DNA from: Chloroflexota bacterium
GTDB lineage: Bacteria > Chloroflexota > Dehalococcoidia > Lucifugimonadales > UBA3495
Length of the DNA: 6,328 bases
NCBI GenBank assembly: GCA_028874675.1
Contig: JAPPJA010000298.1
Span: forward strand, 1-6,328
Reading direction: 5' to 3'
Made by a program: the position numbers and the translations under genes. Shown one piece after another: positions 1 to 4,858 of this stretch. Numbering within the stretch: position 1 is the stretch's first letter; each line of letters begins with the position of its first letter. The notes beneath the pieces were generated by a model. The model had not been told where the DNA came from. It saw only the letters and a list, made by a program, of their open reading frames with translations, and made no database searches.

Positions 1-345
1 GCCTACCTGCGCTGCGACTCCGAGGGCAATGACTGGACGCCGCCCGCGACGAACTGCGATGAGAGCATCGTGGCGTTGCTGGACCAGGCCCAGACCGAGC
101 TGGACCCGACTGCGAGGCTCGACCTGGCTCACCAAATCGAGCTGGCTGCGATGAACCAGTACAGTTCCTTCCCGGTTTACTGGGAGCAGGAAGCCGTGTC
201 CTTCTGGCCGGAAGTTAATGGGTACTCCCACTTCCCGGCCCCCAACGGATCTTTCCTCAAGTTCATGCACCTGTGGATTGACCCGGCGGACATGGACAAC
301 TCGGACAACGCCGGTCAGATCTCCGGCGTACCCGGGGGAGCCTAA
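1..345 (+). CDS. ABC transporter substrate-binding protein, family 5 (peptide/nickel type), C-terminal fragment
   Basis: The frame is open from base 1 and ends at TAA 343-345, giving the last 114 residues; the start and most of the protein lie upstream. The fragment has the usual end of an SBP_bac_5 (DppA/OppA-like) periplasmic or lipid-anchored binding protein. A Cys-Asp-Glu segment near window residues 19-21 leads into an 'LLDQAQTELDPTARLDLAHQ'-like helix (residues 26-45), the place where the family has 'D.LL.qA....D...R..ly'. Next come a short strand with 'FPVYWEQEAVSFWPEVNGY' (57-75) and the closing 'LW' (91-92). The protein would capture the solute outside the membrane and deliver it to the permeases encoded downstream. 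The tail after residue 95 is acidic and Gly-rich (ends VPGGA) and is probably disordered. A terminator follows within 50 bases, so the gene ends its own transcript. The ligand cannot be told from this part. Family call is confident; pairing with the downstream permeases is inferred from position. Confidence 0.85.
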   Translation, partial: AYLRCDSEGNDWTPPATNCDESIVALLDQAQTELDPTARLDLAHQIELAAMNQYSSFPVYWEQEAVSFWPEVNGYSHFPAPNGSFLKFMHLWIDPADMDNSDNAGQISGVPGGA

Positions 346-392
346 GCGGCTTCACCAAACCGCTAAAATCGGATAAGGATCAATAACAGGTT

Positions 393-427
393 GGGCCGCC
401 CACCGCTCCGGTGGGTGGCCCACTTTT
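393..427 (+). terminator. Intrinsic terminator after the binding-protein gene
   Basis: A 12-bp stem pairs 393-404 (gggccgcccacc) with 410-421 (ggtgggtggccc). There is one G-T (G-U in RNA) pair, a 5-base loop (gctcc) and a short T run at 424-427. It lies 47 bases after the stop codon at 343-345. The stem is very strong but the T tract is short, so some read-through into the permease operon is possible. A strong binding-protein gene separated from its permeases by a terminator is a common way of making more binding protein than permease. Confidence 0.8.
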
Positions 428-470
428 AGAACCTGTAGGCCCCAGGAAGGAATATTTGGCCCTCAGCATT

Positions 471-569
471 TATCGAATATCGTAATAGACAGATTTTACA
501 ACTGTCGAAATTGGGGAATTATTCTGATTTTTCGTCAATACCCCTTGAAAATGCTTAGGTATCGAATAT
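471..569 (+). repeat. Direct repeat of TATCGAATAT, second copy overlapping the promoter -10 box
   Basis: The 10-mer tatcgaatat occurs at 471-480 and again at 560-569, 89 bases apart. The first copy runs on as TATCG-AA-TATCG (471-482). The second overlaps the first three bases of the TATAAT box at 567-572. A pair of sites with one covering the -10 could be an operator for a looping or competing repressor. Two AT-rich 10-mers in 338 bases can also match by chance, so this is a weak call. Confidence 0.3.
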
Positions 570-572
570 AAT
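545..572 (+). promoter_or_regulatory. Sigma70-type promoter for the permease operon
   Basis: The -35 box is TTGAAA at 545-550 and the -10 box is a perfect TATAAT at 567-572, with a 16-base spacer in an AT-rich setting. Transcription would start near 579, leaving a leader of about 105 nt before the ATG at 684. It lies downstream of the terminator at 393-427, so it gives the permeases expression independent of the binding protein. Confidence 0.7.
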
Positions 573-666
573 TTCGTGAAACCATAGGCGGAAGACCATC
601 GTAAATTACCGCACAGGAAAACCCCGGCGTTCCAAGACACTCCAAAACAGTTTCACAGTCGGCACC

Positions 667-675
667 GGGGAGGTG
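667..675 (+). promoter_or_regulatory. Shine-Dalgarno site of the first permease gene, possibly partly masked
   Basis: GGGGAGGTG at 667-675 lies 8 bases before ATG 684, a strong site that fixes the start. Its first four Gs, together with CC at 665-666, can pair perfectly with CCCCGG at 622-627 in the leader (6 G-C pairs), which would reduce ribosome access. Confidence 0.55.
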
Positions 676-683
676 TAGAGCAA

Positions 684-1649
684 ATGAGAACATACCTGAT
701 CAAGAGATTGTTGCTGTTTATCCCGACAGCCTTCGGTGTGTCCATCTTTATTTTCGTGATGCTGCACACCATCCCCGGCGACTACGCCACAGCGCTGTTG
801 CTGGGCGGGGAGCCTGGAGAAGCCTACGACGCCAGTTCGGAGCAGTTCCAGAAGATTCGGGAGCAGCTTGGACTGCAGGGTTCGCTGCCGCAGCAGTACG
901 CCCGCTGGCTGGGCAACTTCTTCCAGGGCGATTTCGGGATATCCTGGACCAACCGGAAGCCGGTGTGGGACAGGATGGCGCCCAGGATATTCCTGAGTTT
1001 CGAGCTTGGGGTGCTGGCTGTCGCAATTGCAATGATCCTGGGTACGGTGGGCGGAGTCATCTCCGCCGTGCGCCAGGACACATGGGTTGACTACTTGTTG
1101 CGAGGCTCAAGCATGACCCTGCAAGCCATGCCGGGGTTCTGGCTGGCGTTGATGGTAATAGCGGGCCTGGTGGCGATATGGGGGTGGAAGCCTCCAATTG
1201 AGTACCGCCACCTGTGGGATGACCCGGTGCGCAACCTTTCGGTGTTGCTGCTGCCGGCGTTCCTGGTGGGCTTAAGAAGCTCGGCGGAGATTTTAAGAAT
1301 GACCCGCTCTTCGGTGCTGGAAGTGCTGAGGGAAGACTACGTGCGGACCGCCGAGGCCAAGGGTCTTTACCGGTCCAAGGTCCTGGGGCAGCACGTGCTG
1401 CGAAACGCGCTTCTGCCCGTGACGACCCTGGCGGGGTTTGAAGTGGTGTTCCTGATGAGCGGACAGGTCATCATCGAGCAGGTGTTCAATCTGCACGGCG
1501 TTGGAAAGCTGTTCATTCAGGGCGTGGCGGCCCGGGACTACCCGGTAGTGCAGGCCATCGTAATGTTCATCGCCCTGGTGGTGCTGCTGGCTAACCTCGT
1601 GGTTGACGTAATGTACGCCTGGCTCGACCCCAGAATCAGGTACGAATAG
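684..1649 (+). CDS. ABC transporter permease, DppB/OppB/GsiC family
   Basis: This 321-residue inner-membrane subunit would form half of the translocation channel of a peptide/opine/nickel-type importer. The N-terminus (MRTYLIKRLLLFIPTAFGVS) is the classic DppB opening, with a first membrane helix at about 9-29 followed by 'IPGDYA' (30-35). A periplasmic stretch to about residue 100 carries the family 'LGL..PL..QY..WL.....GDFG.S' pattern (62-87). Five more membrane helices lie at about 102-126, 141-166, 184-200, 244-266 and 288-310. The cytoplasmic EAA loop that docks on the ATPase is at 217-245 (EDYVRTAEAKGL, then RNALLP). The C-terminus is the typical LDPRIRYE. Length is normal for the family. 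The ATG start has a strong GGGGAGGTG site 8 bases upstream. The gene is followed after 62 bases by its DppC-type partner, and no ATPase gene is adjacent. The transported substrate is unknown, so no specific gene name is given. Confidence 0.93.
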   Translation: MRTYLIKRLLLFIPTAFGVSIFIFVMLHTIPGDYATALLLGGEPGEAYDASSEQFQKIREQLGLQGSLPQQYARWLGNFFQGDFGISWTNRKPVWDRMAPRIFLSFELGVLAVAIAMILGTVGGVISAVRQDTWVDYLLRGSSMTLQAMPGFWLALMVIAGLVAIWGWKPPIEYRHLWDDPVRNLSVLLLPAFLVGLRSSAEILRMTRSSVLEVLREDYVRTAEAKGLYRSKVLGQHVLRNALLPVTTLAGFEVVFLMSGQVIIEQVFNLHGVGKLFIQGVAARDYPVVQAIVMFIALVVLLANLVVDVMYAWLDPRIRYE

Positions 1650-1664
1650 TTTGGGAATCGGCCG

Positions 1665-1715
1665 ATGGCTACAGCAAAGGACACTGAACCAGCTTCACCG
1701 AAGGAAAAGCTATGA
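1665..1715 (+). CDS. Possible 16-codon leader peptide overlapping the second permease start
   Basis: ATG 1665 opens a frame encoding MATAKDTEPASPKEKL and stopping at TGA 1713-1715, which overlaps the next gene's ATG (1712-1714) as ATGA. A weak GGGAA site lies at 1653-1657, 7 bases before the ATG. The overlap would allow termination-reinitiation coupling from the first permease to the second. The peptide is hydrophilic and charged, rather like the cytoplasmic N-terminal tails of DppC proteins, so it could instead be the remnant of an original start now out of frame. It may also be chance; 16 open codons are easy to find. Confidence 0.25.
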   Translation: MATAKDTEPASPKEKL

Positions 1716-2632
1716 CTACACCGAATGAATCAACCAGCGCCGACGAGATTCGCCAGAATCTGATCGCCGCGGAACCTCCCCGAAGACCGGGGATGGGAAA
1801 GTACATGCTCTACTACTTCCGGCACAAGCTGCTGGGTACGGTGGGGCTGGTAATCGTGATCGTAATGGTGCTGACCGCGCTGCTGGCGGACCTGATTGCG
1901 CCTTTTGCCTACCAGCAGCAGAACTATGAGGATGTGCTGGCGGCGCCCAACTTTACGTATCTGTTCGGCACCGACAACTTTGGGCGGGACATTTTCTCCC
2001 GGATTGTGCACGGGGCCCGGATATCTATGCTGGTAGGGTTCCTGTCGGTGCTGGTGGGTACGGGAATCGGGGCCGTTATCGGGTTGATATCGGGCTTCTT
2101 CATGGGCAAGGTTGACGCTATCGTGCAGCGTCTGGTGGATATGTGGATGTCCTTCCCGGACCTGATTCTGGCGTTGACGATTGTAGCGGTGTTCGGGAAC
2201 ACGCTGCCCAACGTGATCCTGGCCATTGCGGCCACGATTCTCCCTCGGGGAGTTCGCGTGATCCGGTCGGCCACCATCGCCATCAGGGAAATGGACTACA
2301 CGATGGCGGCCCGGTCGATTGGAGCGTCGGACATCAGGACTATGATGCGGCACATAATGCCGAATACGGTGGCGCCGTTCCTGATCATCATGTCGTCCAT
2401 GTTCGGCACGGCCATTTTGACGGAAGCCGGGCTGAGCTACCTGGGGCTGGGAATTTCGGAGCCGACACCGTCGTGGGGCCGGATGCTCACCGGACAGGCG
2501 GCCCAGTACGCGCCGAGGGCGCCGTGGATTATCGCCTTCCCCGGTTTCTTCATAACTATCACCGTGATGGGATTTGCCTTCTTCGGCGACGCCCTGCGCG
2601 ACCTGTTCGACCCCCGGATGCGGGGCCGGTAA
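1712..2632 (+). CDS. ABC transporter permease, DppC/OppC/GsiD family
   Basis: This 306-residue second channel subunit of the importer is the partner of the DppB-type gene 62 bases upstream. A charged, probably cytoplasmic N-terminal tail (1-40) precedes membrane helix 1 at about 41-64. The family signature 'LFGTDNFGRDIFSRIVHGAR' is at 84-103. Further helices lie at about 104-130, 150-176, 220-236 and 272-292. The EAA loop that contacts the ATPase is at 194-218 (MDYTMAARSIGAS then HIMPN). The 'EAGLSYLGLGI' with 'PSWGRML' block at 238-259 and the C-terminal 'GDALRDLFDPRMRGR' (292-306) are typical. The ATG at 1712 has AAGGA (1701-1705) 6 bases upstream, and the start overlaps the stop of a 16-codon frame. 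It shares the promoter at 545-572 and ends at the terminator 2670-2701. ATP-binding subunits (DppD/DppF type) do not follow, so they must lie elsewhere. Confidence 0.93.
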   Translation: MTTPNESTSADEIRQNLIAAEPPRRPGMGKYMLYYFRHKLLGTVGLVIVIVMVLTALLADLIAPFAYQQQNYEDVLAAPNFTYLFGTDNFGRDIFSRIVHGARISMLVGFLSVLVGTGIGAVIGLISGFFMGKVDAIVQRLVDMWMSFPDLILALTIVAVFGNTLPNVILAIAATILPRGVRVIRSATIAIREMDYTMAARSIGASDIRTMMRHIMPNTVAPFLIIMSSMFGTAILTEAGLSYLGLGISEPTPSWGRMLTGQAAQYAPRAPWIIAFPGFFITITVMGFAFFGDALRDLFDPRMRGR

Positions 2633-2669
2633 GCAGCCAGAACAGGCCAGGCCTTTTGCATATTCATTG

Positions 2670-2701
2670 CAATCTCCCCCAAACCGGGGGAGATTGTTTT
2701 T
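2670..2701 (+). terminator. Strong intrinsic terminator of the permease operon
   Basis: A perfect 11-bp stem pairs 2670-2680 (caatctccccc) with 2686-2696 (gggggagattg). The loop is aaacc (2681-2685) and TTTTT follows at 2697-2701. It starts 37 bases after the permease stop codon. It should separate the transporter transcript from the amidohydrolase array. Confidence 0.92.
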
Positions 2702-2739
2702 CGGGGAAAGGAAGGATTCCAACCCCCAATGAATTCTGA

Positions 2740-2768
2740 TTGCCCTGGCTGGGCTCTTCCCCTACAAT
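2740..2768 (+). promoter_or_regulatory. Sigma70-type promoter for the amidohydrolase array
   Basis: TTGCCC at 2740-2745 (4 of 6 matches to TTGACA) and TACAAT at 2763-2768 (5 of 6 to TATAAT) are separated by an ideal 17 bases. Transcription would begin near 2775, leaving a leader of about 32 nt before the GTG at 2807. It lies just after the strong terminator, where a new transcription unit needs a promoter. Confidence 0.6.
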
Positions 2769-2777
2769 GGCCCAGCC
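2747..2777 (+). repeat. Inverted repeat bracketing the -10 box (candidate operator)
   Basis: GGCTGGGC at 2747-2754 is the exact reverse complement of GCCCAGCC at 2770-2777. The match extends to 10 pairs (2745-2754 with 2770-2779) if one T-G pair is allowed. The 15-base centre contains the TACAAT box at 2763-2768. The left arm fills the promoter spacer and the right arm sits on the expected transcription start. A dimeric regulator bound here would block the promoter. The symmetry is seen; the operator role is inferred. Confidence 0.4.
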
Positions 2778-2796
2778 GGTTTAACTGACCAAATGT

Positions 2797-2801
2797 GGAG
2801 G
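2797..2801 (+). promoter_or_regulatory. Shine-Dalgarno site that fixes the GTG start at 2807
   Basis: GGAGG at 2797-2801 lies 5 bases before GTG 2807. An earlier in-frame GTG at 2795 would put this site inside the coding region and has no site of its own. Starting at 2807 gives MRSIDIHAH and 318 residues, the same start and length as the next two copies. Confidence 0.8.
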
Positions 2802-2806
2802 TAAAG

Positions 2807-3763
2807 GTGAGAAGTATAGATATACATGCCCACGTTACGCCCCAGTCTTATATCAAGGCCATGAAAGAGGGTCAGGTGTGGCACGGGGTGAGTCCCGGAC
2901 CCCTGGACATTGAGCCCCAGCTGGAGTGGACGCCGGAGCAGCGGATAAAGGACATGGACTCGCTGGGCGTGGACGTGCAGGTGGCTTCCACCGGCGCCCA
3001 GTTTTACTACTACGGGGGGGATGCGCAGGTAATTGCCGCCATGCATCGCGAGTGCAACGACGAAGTGCACCAGATGACCATTGATCATCCTGACCGCTTC
3101 AAGGGCCTGGCCCAGATTCCCATGCAGAACGTGGACCTGGCCATTGCCGAACTGGACCGGTGCGTGAACCAGTTGGGCATGGCAGGCGCGATGATTGACG
3201 ACAAGGTCAACGGCAAGACCTTCGACGAGCCGGAGTTTCTTCCGCTGTGGAAGGCGGCTGAGCAGATGGGCGCGGTGTTCCTGATACACCAGGGAGGCGG
3301 GACGCTGGTCGCGCCCCGGACGCGGAGCTACCACCTGCCAAATACCATAGGAAACCTGGTGGACCGAGCTGTGACCTTCGCGTCGTTTGTTATGGGCGGG
3401 GTGATGGACGCTTGCCCCGACCTGAAGATTTGCCTGGCTCACGGGGGCGGTTATGCCTGCTACGGCGTGGGCCGAATGGACCGCAGCTGGGACGTGGGAC
3501 GCCTGCCCCAGATTCCTCAGCCGCCCAGCGCCTATCTGAGTCGGTTTTACTATGACTGCCTGACGCACAGCGAATCGGCCCTGCGAATGCTTATAGACAT
3601 GGCGGGCATAGACAAGGTTGTATTCGGTACGGACTGGCCCTTCGACATGCAGATTGACTGGCCGGTTGCGTGGGTGCTGAGTCTGGAAAGCCTGACCCAG
3701 GACGAGAAAGAGGCCATCCTGTGGAAGAACATGGAGAAACTTCTGGGCATGTCCGGCGAATAG
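2807..3763 (+). CDS. ACMSD-like amidohydrolase (amidohydrolase_2 / COG2159), array copy 1
   Basis: A 318-residue cytoplasmic TIM-barrel metalloenzyme of the amidohydrolase superfamily, resembling 2-amino-3-carboxymuconate-semialdehyde decarboxylase (ACMSD) more than the hydrolytic amidases. Metal-site residues are the HxH of strand 1 (H7, H9 in MRSIDIHAH), H161 after strand 5 (FLIHQGG) and D276 after strand 8 (GTDWP). H212 (LAHGGG) corresponds to the ACMSD catalytic histidine. R46 in WTPEQR and R223, 11 residues after that histidine (GRMDR), correspond to the two arginines that hold the substrate carboxylate in ACMSD; the second is contributed across the dimer. A carboxylated substrate and decarboxylase chemistry are therefore likely, but gamma-resorcylate-type or hydratase activity cannot be excluded. 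Start is GTG, chosen from the GGAGG site and paralog alignment. Over the first 160 residues I count 112 identities (70%) to copy 2. It is the most distinct of the three full-length copies: it lacks two residues near 229-240 and ends in MSGE. Confidence 0.88.
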   Translation: MRSIDIHAHVTPQSYIKAMKEGQVWHGVSPGPLDIEPQLEWTPEQRIKDMDSLGVDVQVASTGAQFYYYGGDAQVIAAMHRECNDEVHQMTIDHPDRFKGLAQIPMQNVDLAIAELDRCVNQLGMAGAMIDDKVNGKTFDEPEFLPLWKAAEQMGAVFLIHQGGGTLVAPRTRSYHLPNTIGNLVDRAVTFASFVMGGVMDACPDLKICLAHGGGYACYGVGRMDRSWDVGRLPQIPQPPSAYLSRFYYDCLTHSESALRMLIDMAGIDKVVFGTDWPFDMQIDWPVAWVLSLESLTQDEKEAILWKNMEKLLGMSGE

Positions 3764-3767
3764 TGGC

Positions 3768-3811
3768 GCGGCTGAGGGCCGGGCCATTCAGTATGGCCAG
3801 GGAGAAGCCGC
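3768..3811 (+). other. Two-tier hairpin between copies 1 and 2
   Basis: The outer stem GCGGCT (3768-3773) pairs with AGCCGC (3806-3811). The inner stem GGCCAT (3782-3787) pairs with ATGGCC (3793-3798) around a 5-base loop. It begins 4 bases after the stop codon and no T run follows, so it is not an ordinary terminator. It could stabilise or punctuate a shared message; it may also be a by-product of GC-rich sequence. Confidence 0.35.
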
Positions 3812-3831
3812 CGGCGAGTTACTTCTTTGCC

Positions 3832-3837
3832 AGGAGG
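3832..3837 (+). promoter_or_regulatory. Shine-Dalgarno site that supports a TTG start
   Basis: AGGAGG at 3832-3837 is a full-strength site placed 5 bases before TTG 3843. No ATG or GTG lies in this frame between the site and the conserved RSIDLHAH residues, so TTG is the start. Confidence 0.85.
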
Positions 3838-3842
3838 AACCA

Positions 3843-4799
3843 TTGCGCAGTATAGACCTACACGCACACCTGACACCGCAGTGCTTCATCCGCGCCATGC
3901 GGGAAGGCCGGGAATGGCACGGAGTGAAGCCCGGTGAAATGGGCATCGGCCCCAGAAATTCGTGGACGCCGGAACAGCGGATTGACGACATGAACTCGCT
4001 GGGGGTGGACGTTCACGTGGTTTCCACTTTCAGCTTCTATTACTACTACGAACGCGACCCCCAGGTAATCCTGCCGATGCACCGGGAGTGCAACGACGAG
4101 GTTTACCAGATGACGGTGGACTATCCTGACCGGTTCAAGGGAATGGCCATCATCCCGATGCAGGACGTGAACCTGGCCATCCAGGAACTGGACCGGTGCG
4201 TCAACACGATGGGATTCGTTGGGGCGATGATTGACGATCACGTCAACGGCAAGACCTACGACGACCCCGAGTTTCTACCGCTGTGGCAGGCCGCCGAGGA
4301 AATGGGGGCGGTAATGCTGGTCCACCAGCAGGGAGGCCAGACGCTGGTGCGGGACCGCAACCCCAACTACCACCTGCACAACACCATCGGCAACCTGGTG
4401 GACCGGGCCGTCACCTTTGCCTCGTTCGTTTTTGGCGGGGTGATGGACGCGTGTCCCGACTTGAGGGTATGCCTGTGCCACGGCGGAGGTTATACCTGCT
4501 TTGGCGCCGGTCGCATGGACCGGGGCTGGCAAGTCCGGCCCGAGGCGCGAGTGAATATAAGCAGTCCGCCCAGTTCCTATCTGAACAAGTTCTATTATGA
4601 CTGCCTGACCCACAGCGAGCCTGCCTTGAGGATGCTGATAGACACTGTGGGTATAGACAAGGTCATATTTGGCACTGACTGGCCGGCCGACATGGCCATT
4701 GACTGGCCGGTCTCCTGGATATTGGGCCTGGAGAGCCTTACGCAGGAAGAGAAAGAAGCGATTCTATACAAGAACCTGGAAAACCTGCTGGGCATTTAA
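3843..4799 (+). CDS. ACMSD-like amidohydrolase (amidohydrolase_2 / COG2159), array copy 2
   Basis: 318 residues, read from a TTG codon behind a perfect AGGAGG site. Metal-site residues are H7, H9, H161 and D279 (GTDWP). The catalytic-type histidine is H213 (LCHGGG) and the carboxylate-binding arginines are R46 and R224, matching the ACMSD pattern. The segment over the pocket at 62-72 is unusually rich in tyrosine (four in a row at 67-70). The loop after H161 is HQQGGQT, one residue longer than in copy 1. From residue 181 to the end I count 111 of 138 identities (80%) to copy 3, so these two are the closer pair in this half. The 79-base gap before it contains a two-tier hairpin but no promoter that I could find, so it is probably co-transcribed with copy 1. 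The substrate is unknown; a decarboxylase acting on a carboxylated ring or ring-cleavage product is the best guess. Confidence 0.88.
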   Translation: MRSIDLHAHLTPQCFIRAMREGREWHGVKPGEMGIGPRNSWTPEQRIDDMNSLGVDVHVVSTFSFYYYYERDPQVILPMHRECNDEVYQMTVDYPDRFKGMAIIPMQDVNLAIQELDRCVNTMGFVGAMIDDHVNGKTYDDPEFLPLWQAAEEMGAVMLVHQQGGQTLVRDRNPNYHLHNTIGNLVDRAVTFASFVFGGVMDACPDLRVCLCHGGGYTCFGAGRMDRGWQVRPEARVNISSPPSSYLNKFYYDCLTHSEPALRMLIDTVGIDKVIFGTDWPADMAIDWPVSWILGLESLTQEEKEAILYKNLENLLGI

Positions 4800-4800
4800 G

Positions 4801-4837
4801 TCCGGGCCGGGGCCGCAGTAACCGGCGGCTACCCGGA
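4801..4837 (+). other. Two-tier hairpin between copies 2 and 3
   Basis: The outer stem TCCGGG (4801-4806) pairs with CCCGGA (4832-4837). The inner stem GCCGC (4812-4816) pairs with GCGGC (4825-4829), extended by a G-T pair at 4811/4830, with an 8-base loop. It begins one base after the stop codon. No T run follows, so it is not a standard terminator. Position and shape resemble the hairpin between copies 1 and 2, although the sequences differ. Confidence 0.4.
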
Positions 4838-4858
4838 AACTCTCGAAAAGGAAGCCAG

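Larger units (their letters stand above)
346..683 (+). other. Intergenic region between binding protein and permease genes
   Basis: This is 338 bases without a convincing gene. From the left it holds the terminator (393-427), a clearly AT-richer stretch (about 445-585) unlike the flanking coding DNA, a sigma70-type promoter (545-572), an untranslated leader of about 105 nt and the Shine-Dalgarno site of the first permease gene. The AT-rich part also contains a repeated 10-mer (471-480 and 560-569). I saw no further small open frame with a ribosome site, no tRNA-like fold and no known riboswitch consensus that I could recognise. Confidence 0.6.

Noticed and set aside
495..522. A second promoter (TTTACA at 495-500 with AATTAT at 517-522)
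   Set aside because: The -10 match is poor compared with TTGAAA-16-TATAAT a short way downstream; not enough to list.
1730..2722. A 330-codon open frame on the - strand opposite the second permease
   Set aside because: The + strand frame has unmistakable DppC motifs. The - strand product is a low-complexity His/Arg/Pro/Gly-rich sequence without recognisable domains, as expected from the complement of GC-biased codons.
2143..2739. A 198-codon + strand frame inside and beyond the second permease
   Set aside because: It overlaps the permease out of frame, runs through the terminator hairpin and encodes a Gly/His/Arg-rich sequence with no membrane or domain pattern.
2793..2804. Three-codon frame ATG TGG AGG TAA over the Shine-Dalgarno site of copy 1
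   Set aside because: It has no ribosome site of its own and is short enough to be pure coincidence.
2795..2806. Earlier in-frame GTG at 2795 as start of copy 1 (adds four residues)
   Set aside because: It would place the GGAGG site inside the coding region and breaks the shared MRSID start and 318-residue length of the paralogs.
2762..3787. A 341-codon open frame on the - strand opposite amidohydrolase copy 1, with a similar one (4919-5935) opposite copy 3
   Set aside because: The two antisense products look alike only because the sense genes are paralogs. The frame is broken opposite copy 2 (split into about 127 and 112 codons), which argues against selection on it.
3670..3855. A 61-codon + strand frame spanning the end of copy 1 and the gap to copy 2
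   Set aside because: It is out of frame with copy 1, has no ribosome site at its start, and ends just inside copy 2; the product has no recognisable features.
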